A stretch of DNA of 9,892 nt from Flavobacteriales bacterium. GTDB lineage: Bacteria > Bacteroidota > Bacteroidia > Flavobacteriales_E > Vicingaceae. Position numbers and translations under genes: made by a program. The notes under the pieces are model-generated. The model did not search any database. It was not told the DNA's origin and saw only the letters and a program-made list of their open reading frames with translations. The stretch is taken from assembly GCA_016763135.1 (NCBI GenBank), contig JAESUI010000318.1, positions 1 to 9,892 of the forward strand, written 5' to 3'. Shown one piece after another: positions 6,636 to 9,892 of this stretch. Every line of letters begins with the position of its first letter. The stretch's first letter is position 1.

Positions 6636-7250
6636 TTACATAGAAAGGTTTTTGTGGTATTCGATACGATCACCAATTACACTTGAAATCAGAACATCTA
6701 AATCTCCATCATTATCGATATCATCTATAGCAGGTATATCTGCTGAGCTGATGAACATGTTAATGTAGTTTGGGGTTATAGAGTCTGGTTGGTTGTCAGA
6801 GTGAATTTGTATTGTATCTATGGTGAAATTGAGTTGCGAAGTTGATGTATTTTTATAAGCACCCATTCCGCCTGAAGAAGATGTAAATATGTCAATTTTA
6901 TTATCACAATTGTAATCTCTTAATAATACCCAGTCATGTAAATTTTTTGGGAAAAATTGAATATAAGATGGGTCGTGAATATAAGTAACTTGATTGGCTA
7001 AACCAGAATTGATGAAAGTTGAAATTCTATTTCCAGTTTTATCAAAAACAAACAAATCTTTGATGCCATCTAAATTGAGATCGATTTCAGAAAATTGTGG
7101 AGAATTAAACCCTCCCGCCCAAGGGTTTTTTAAGGTATCCCCATTGTAATTAAGTACAGTAATCGAATTGTCTCTGTTAAACTCTAATTGACTGTATAAA
7201 TTATTACAACAAATGAAAGTTAATATTATACTACATATAAAGTATCTCAA
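6636..7250 (-). CDS. N-terminal fragment of the interrupted FG-GAP protein
   Basis: A 204-residue product expected if translation stops at the premature TAA. It has a signal peptide (hydrophobic residues 4-16, then NLYSQ) and three Asp-rich loops (DLNLDGIKD, DYNCDNKID, DIDNDGDLD), but no T9SS sorting domain, so it would reach the periplasm and not be exported further. The only usable start is TTG at 7248-7250: the codon two before it is an in-frame TAA, and no ATG follows before the hydrophobic segment. The TTG overlaps the stop of the upstream paralog (TTGA, 7247-7250), suggesting coupled translation of the two paralogs. By eye it is roughly 60 percent identical to the same region of the paralog. 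Confidence 0.6.
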   Translation of the reverse strand: MRYFICSIILTFICCNNLYSQLEFNRDNSITVLNYNGDTLKNPWAGGFNSPQFSEIDLNLDGIKDLFVFDKTGNRISTFINSGLANQVTYIHDPSYIQFFPKNLHDWVLLRDYNCDNKIDIFTSSSGGMGAYKNTSTSQLNFTIDTIQIHSDNQPDSITPNYINMFISSADIPAIDDIDNDGDLDVLISSVIGDRIEYHKNLSM

Positions 7251-9484
7251 TTCTTAATTATTTTATGAATTGTTGCACCTAAAATAGTGTTGATTTTCAG
7301 AAAATAAACTCCTAGAGATAAATTTTGAATATTTACAATGATTTGTTGAGATTCTACTTTTTCGGAATAAACTCTTTTGCCAAGTATATCGAGAATTTCT
7401 ATAGAAGAATTAGTAAGATGTTTACCAAAATCTATGTTTATATAATTTTGAGCAGGATTAGGATAAACTTTTATTTCATCAATAACATTATTATCCTTTA
7501 GAATTGTTGTGGTAGGAAAATCTCCTTGATAATAAACCACTCCACCCGAATAATTACCAATTAGTAAATCTAAAAATGAGTCATTGTTTATGTCCGCTAG
7601 AGTTACGGATGTCGATGATCCATCTTGGATATTTTGAAAAGAGGAATCTATAGAGAAAGTGCCTGTTAAGTTTCCATCTATATTTCCAAATTGATAAATA
7701 TAACCATTGGTAGCGCCAGATAGCATCTTGTAAACTCCAGCATCATCATAAACAAATGGCATACTATTGCCATTAAATTCGTTATATCTTTTTGTATGAA
7801 CATTACCAAGTGTACTTGTAATCAAAGAAAAATTAGGGGAACTACTTGTTCCTATGTTTTCATAATAACTAAAGTATCCATCTCTTTTTCCAATTACTAA
7901 ATCGAGTAATAAATCTCTATTTAAATCAACAAGTTGAGGTGAGGAAAAAAGGCCTACATCAATTCCTTGATATTGAACTTGATTTAATACGAAATTAGCA
8001 GTGTTTCCTGCTCCTGCTGTATTTTCAAAATAATGGATGTAGCCCCAGTATCCTCCAACTAGCATATCTTCATCTCCATCTCCATCAACATCTCCAAAAG
8101 TTGGTGTTAATCGAACTCCTGGTTGACTTCCAATTAAATCTAAATTCATTGTTGATATATTCGCATAATCCATATCAATTAATTGAAAAATTGGTGTTAA
8201 TAGCGTGCCTACGTTTTCGTAAAGCCAAAGTGAGGTGTTGAAATTCGTAGATGATGAAGTATCAAAAACACCGTAATTTCCAATTACAATATCTAGCAAA
8301 CCATCAGCATTGTAATCAAAAAATGTAGGATATGCACCCTCGCCTTGTTCAATCATTCCTTCTTGTAAAAAAGAATTAGTTGACAAATTGAAATTAGGAT
8401 TGTTGGTAGCATTATTGTTTTCATAAAGCCAAATGTTTTCATTGTTTTTACATGTGCCACCAAAATTTGTTGCTACTATTAAGTCATCAACATTATCATT
8501 ATTAACATCAAAATAAAATCCTGCTGGAAAAACATAAAGATCTACAGGAAATGTACCTGAGTGATTTGATGGAAAAGCTGTGTCTTGGCTTGTTATATTA
8601 GAACCATCTAAATTAGGGCTAAAATCACTATTGTAGAGTAAGGTTAAATTGTTGAATGCAGCATCACCAAGTATTAATTCTTTGCTATTGTTTGCATCAA
8701 CATCCATTGTAAATAGAGTTGATCCCGCATGTTGAGCACCTTTTTCAGGGTTGTTATTGTTAAAGTTGCATGTATCATTAAAAGTAACGCTGTTGTTACT
8801 CGAGTTTTCTTTAAAAAAACCCCAGCATCTATTTCGTAATTCAAAAGATAAACTATCACAATTTCCATTGTTTTCAATGGTTAAATTTTTATGATATTCT
8901 ACATAAGAACCAGCGGCACTAAAAGTTAAAATGTCTAAATCTCCATCTCCATCAATATCATCGATAGCTGGTAAATCAGAACTGCTGACATATAAAGGGA
9001 TAAAATTAGGAGTAGAGTCAGGCTGGTAATTCGAGCTAAGGATACTATCTACTAAAGTGAAATTTAACGTGCCAGCTGATGTGTTTTTATATATTCGGAT
9101 ACCACCACTAAAAGCGGTGAAAATATCCATTTTACCATCACAATTATAGTCTCGTAGCAAGACCCAATTTGTCATTTTAGGAAAATTTTGTATGTATTGA
9201 GGTGCATGAGTATATGAAGTAGTGTTTGCAATACCGTCATTAATAAAAGTATTCAATCTATTTCCAGTTCTATCAAAAGAAATAAGATCTTTTGTTCCAT
9301 CCAAATCTAAATCAATTTCTGAAAATTGGGTAGAGTTAAACCCTCCTGCCCAAGGGTTTTTTAGAGTGTCTCCATTTGTCTCTAACACAGTAATATTACC
9401 ATTTCTAAAGAAGCTAAGTTGTCCTTTTGCCTTAGTAACAAATAACATACTAAAAATTAGAGAAAATGTAAATAAATGTTTCAT
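7247..9484 (-). CDS. FG-GAP/VCBS-repeat protein with T9SS type A sorting domain
   Basis: A 745-residue protein predicted to be exported by Sec and then T9SS, ending on the cell surface or in the medium. Residues 1-21 are a signal peptide (KHLFTFSLIFSMLFVTKAKG). Asp-rich repeat loops typical of FG-GAP/VCBS beta-propellers follow at 58-66 (DLDLDGTKD), 112-120 (DYNCDGKMD) and 176-184 (DIDGDGDLD), then DVNNDNVDD, DYNADGLLD, DVDGDGDED, DLNRDLLLD (520-528) and DINNDSFLD. These loops resemble integrin-like Ca sites. Between the third and later loops lies a Cys-containing segment (C209 and C220 in NCDSLSFELRNRCWG, a further Cys near 243) ending in HAGST. The C-terminal domain at 669-745 has YPNP at 674-677 and ends IHKIIKN, the T9SS type A pattern. 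The downstream gene is a tandem paralog overlapping by 4 nt. The binding partner is unknown; adhesion or carbohydrate binding are guesses. Confidence 0.88.
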   Translation of the reverse strand: MKHLFTFSLIFSMLFVTKAKGQLSFFRNGNITVLETNGDTLKNPWAGGFNSTQFSEIDLDLDGTKDLISFDRTGNRLNTFINDGIANTTSYTHAPQYIQNFPKMTNWVLLRDYNCDGKMDIFTAFSGGIRIYKNTSAGTLNFTLVDSILSSNYQPDSTPNFIPLYVSSSDLPAIDDIDGDGDLDILTFSAAGSYVEYHKNLTIENNGNCDSLSFELRNRCWGFFKENSSNNSVTFNDTCNFNNNNPEKGAQHAGSTLFTMDVDANNSKELILGDAAFNNLTLLYNSDFSPNLDGSNITSQDTAFPSNHSGTFPVDLYVFPAGFYFDVNNDNVDDLIVATNFGGTCKNNENIWLYENNNATNNPNFNLSTNSFLQEGMIEQGEGAYPTFFDYNADGLLDIVIGNYGVFDTSSSTNFNTSLWLYENVGTLLTPIFQLIDMDYANISTMNLDLIGSQPGVRLTPTFGDVDGDGDEDMLVGGYWGYIHYFENTAGAGNTANFVLNQVQYQGIDVGLFSSPQLVDLNRDLLLDLVIGKRDGYFSYYENIGTSSSPNFSLITSTLGNVHTKRYNEFNGNSMPFVYDDAGVYKMLSGATNGYIYQFGNIDGNLTGTFSIDSSFQNIQDGSSTSVTLADINNDSFLDLLIGNYSGGVVYYQGDFPTTTILKDNNVIDEIKVYPNPAQNYINIDFGKHLTNSSIEILDILGKRVYSEKVESQQIIVNIQNLSLGVYFLKINTILGATIHKIIKN

Positions 9485-9592
9485 ATTATGATATGGTTAT
9501 AGAATTAAAATTAATTAAAACTTATTAATTTATACTTTATATTGATTCTAAATAGTAATTCTTATTTACTTTTACAAGTAAAATTATTGAAA
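9485..9592. promoter_or_regulatory. Divergent intergenic promoter region (FG-GAP gene / nfu-like gene)
   Basis: A 108-bp, very AT-rich gap between divergent start codons (9484 minus, 9593 plus) that must hold promoters for both. On the plus strand TACTTTTA (9567-9574) is one mismatch from TAnnTTTG, with a TTG 22 nt upstream (9542-9544), a plausible Bacteroidota promoter for the Fe-S gene. It overlaps an inverted repeat with 7-bp arms (TTTACTT-TTAC-AAGTAAA, 9565-9582). No convincing -7 element was found on the minus strand. There is no Shine-Dalgarno sequence before either ATG. Confidence 0.4.
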
Positions 9593-9892
9593 ATGGAAGA
9601 GAAGCAAGCGCCATATACTATATATGCAGAGAGCACACCCAACCCAAATACAATGAAATTTGTATCAAACCGATGGTTAATTACCAATGATAAATCGTAT
9701 GAGATTTTAGCTGATCAGCGAGTAGGAGGTCCATCACCATTAGCTGAAAAACTGTTTAATTTCCCATTTATTAATGGAGTTTTTATAATGGGTAACTTCG
9801 TTACTATTACTAAAAGTGATTCAATTGAATGGCAAGATGTGATAATGGAATTACGTGATTTTATTGCAGAAGCATTGAATAGTGAAGGAATG
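9593..9892 (+). CDS. NifU/Nfu family Fe-S cluster scaffold protein, 3'-truncated by the window edge
   Basis: The first 100 residues of a protein open to the window end. They show the Nfu N-terminal domain: YAESTPNPNTMKFVSNRWL at about 11-29 (the TPNPNxxKF signature), then ADQRVGGPSPLAEKLFNFPF, INGVFIMGNFVTITK and EWQDVIMELRDFIAEAL. In the family this N-terminal domain is followed by a NifU C-terminal domain whose CxxC assembles or carries Fe-S clusters for delivery to apo-proteins in the cytoplasm; that part lies beyond the window and is not seen here. The ATG at 9593 fits the usual family start and follows the AT-rich leader. Some family members in this phylum carry duplicated N-terminal domains, which also cannot be checked here. 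Confidence 0.9.
   Translation, partial: MEEKQAPYTIYAESTPNPNTMKFVSNRWLITNDKSYEILADQRVGGPSPLAEKLFNFPFINGVFIMGNFVTITKSDSIEWQDVIMELRDFIAEALNSEGM

Larger units (their letters stand above)
4995..7250 (-). pseudogene. FG-GAP/VCBS-repeat T9SS-exported protein, interrupted by one in-frame TAA
   Basis: One 751-codon reading frame (plus the final TAG) runs from a TTG at 7248-7250 to 4995 and is broken only at codon 205 (TAA, 6636-6638). Codons on both sides are in the same frame, and codons 206-261 align residue for residue with the intact paralog at 7247-9484 (here YGNCDSLDFQIRNRCWGY; there NGNCDSLSFELRNRCWGF). At the stop the paralog has Glu204 (GAA), so one G-to-T change could have made it. Expected protein: signal peptide (about 1-20, ending NLYSQ), a chain of FG-GAP/VCBS-type propeller repeats with Asp-rich Ca-binding-like loops (for example DIDGDGDID), and a T9SS type A sorting domain at about 674-751 with YPNP at 679-682. 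It would be secreted or surface-attached; the ligand is unknown. A recent pseudogene, a sequencing error or stop read-through are all possible. The remaining frame shows no other damage. Confidence 0.85.
4995..9484 (-). repeat. Tandem gene duplication of the FG-GAP/T9SS protein
   Basis: The two consecutive minus-strand genes encode co-linear proteins of 751 (interrupted) and 745 codons, alike over their whole length from NGDTLKNPWAGGFNS to HKIIK. Identity looks near 60 percent or somewhat higher by eye, so the duplication is old rather than recent. The copies abut with a 4-nt overlap. No insertion sequence or direct flanking repeat was seen. Confidence 0.8.

Noticed and set aside
8674..8877. 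A 67-codon minus-strand frame within the intact FG-GAP gene
   Set aside because: It is an alternative frame of the same strand, fully inside a well-supported CDS.
4995..9484. CRISPR or other short tandem DNA repeat
   Set aside because: The recurring Asp-rich motifs are protein-level FG-GAP/VCBS repeats with divergent codons; there are no identical DNA repeats with spacers.
9222..9491. An 89-codon plus-strand frame opposite the FG-GAP gene start
   Set aside because: It is antisense to the signal peptide and first repeats of a well-supported gene and has no recognisable family.

Overview
The window looks like chromosome from an AT-rich marine-type Bacteroidota bacterium, most likely Flavobacteriia (Flavobacteriales or a close relative). 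The clues are: two proteins ending in a type IX secretion system (T9SS) sorting domain; a SusC/CirA-style TonB-dependent receptor with a CarboxypepD-like N-terminal extension; a small Cys-rich protein of a kind known from Bacteroidota; almost no Shine-Dalgarno sequences before the genes; and one match to the Bacteroidota -7 promoter element. This placement is inferred from the proteins, not from a marker gene.

Layout. (1) Positions 2-1693, plus strand: the 3' half of cysD followed 3 nt later by cysN, the two subunits of ATP sulfurylase. (2) Positions 1690-1734: a perfect inverted repeat acting as a shared, two-way terminator between cysN and the convergent gene beyond it. (3) Positions 1731-4913, minus strand: a metal-handling module read in the order small Cys-rich exported protein, TonB-dependent receptor, secreted heavy-metal-associated (HMA) domain protein. 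Two similar nested inverted repeats lie before the receptor gene and before the HMA gene and could be a shared operator. (4) Positions 4995-9484, minus strand: two tandem paralogous secreted FG-GAP/VCBS-type proteins with T9SS tails. The downstream copy (4995-7250) is broken by one in-frame TAA, with the reading frame otherwise intact on both sides. (5) Position 9593 to the end, plus strand: the N-terminal 100 residues of a NifU/Nfu-type Fe-S scaffold protein, divergent from the FG-GAP genes across a 108-bp intergenic region.

How the parts fit. CysDN activates sulfate with ATP to adenylyl sulfate, using GTP hydrolysis by CysN. The module at 1731-4913 is probably an envelope system for a soft metal, copper being the best guess: the receptor would take a metal or metal complex across the outer membrane, and the periplasmic HMA protein would bind it. 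All three proteins carry a vicinal Cys-Cys pair. The FG-GAP proteins are predicted to be secreted or surface-attached by T9SS, and their ligand is unknown.

The most useful observations are the single nonsense codon in the FG-GAP paralog, the paired operator-like dyads of the metal module, and the terminator that contains both convergent stop codons in mirrored position. I see no mobile element, CRISPR array, rRNA or tRNA, and no clearly new biological system. The metal module and its possible operator come closest.
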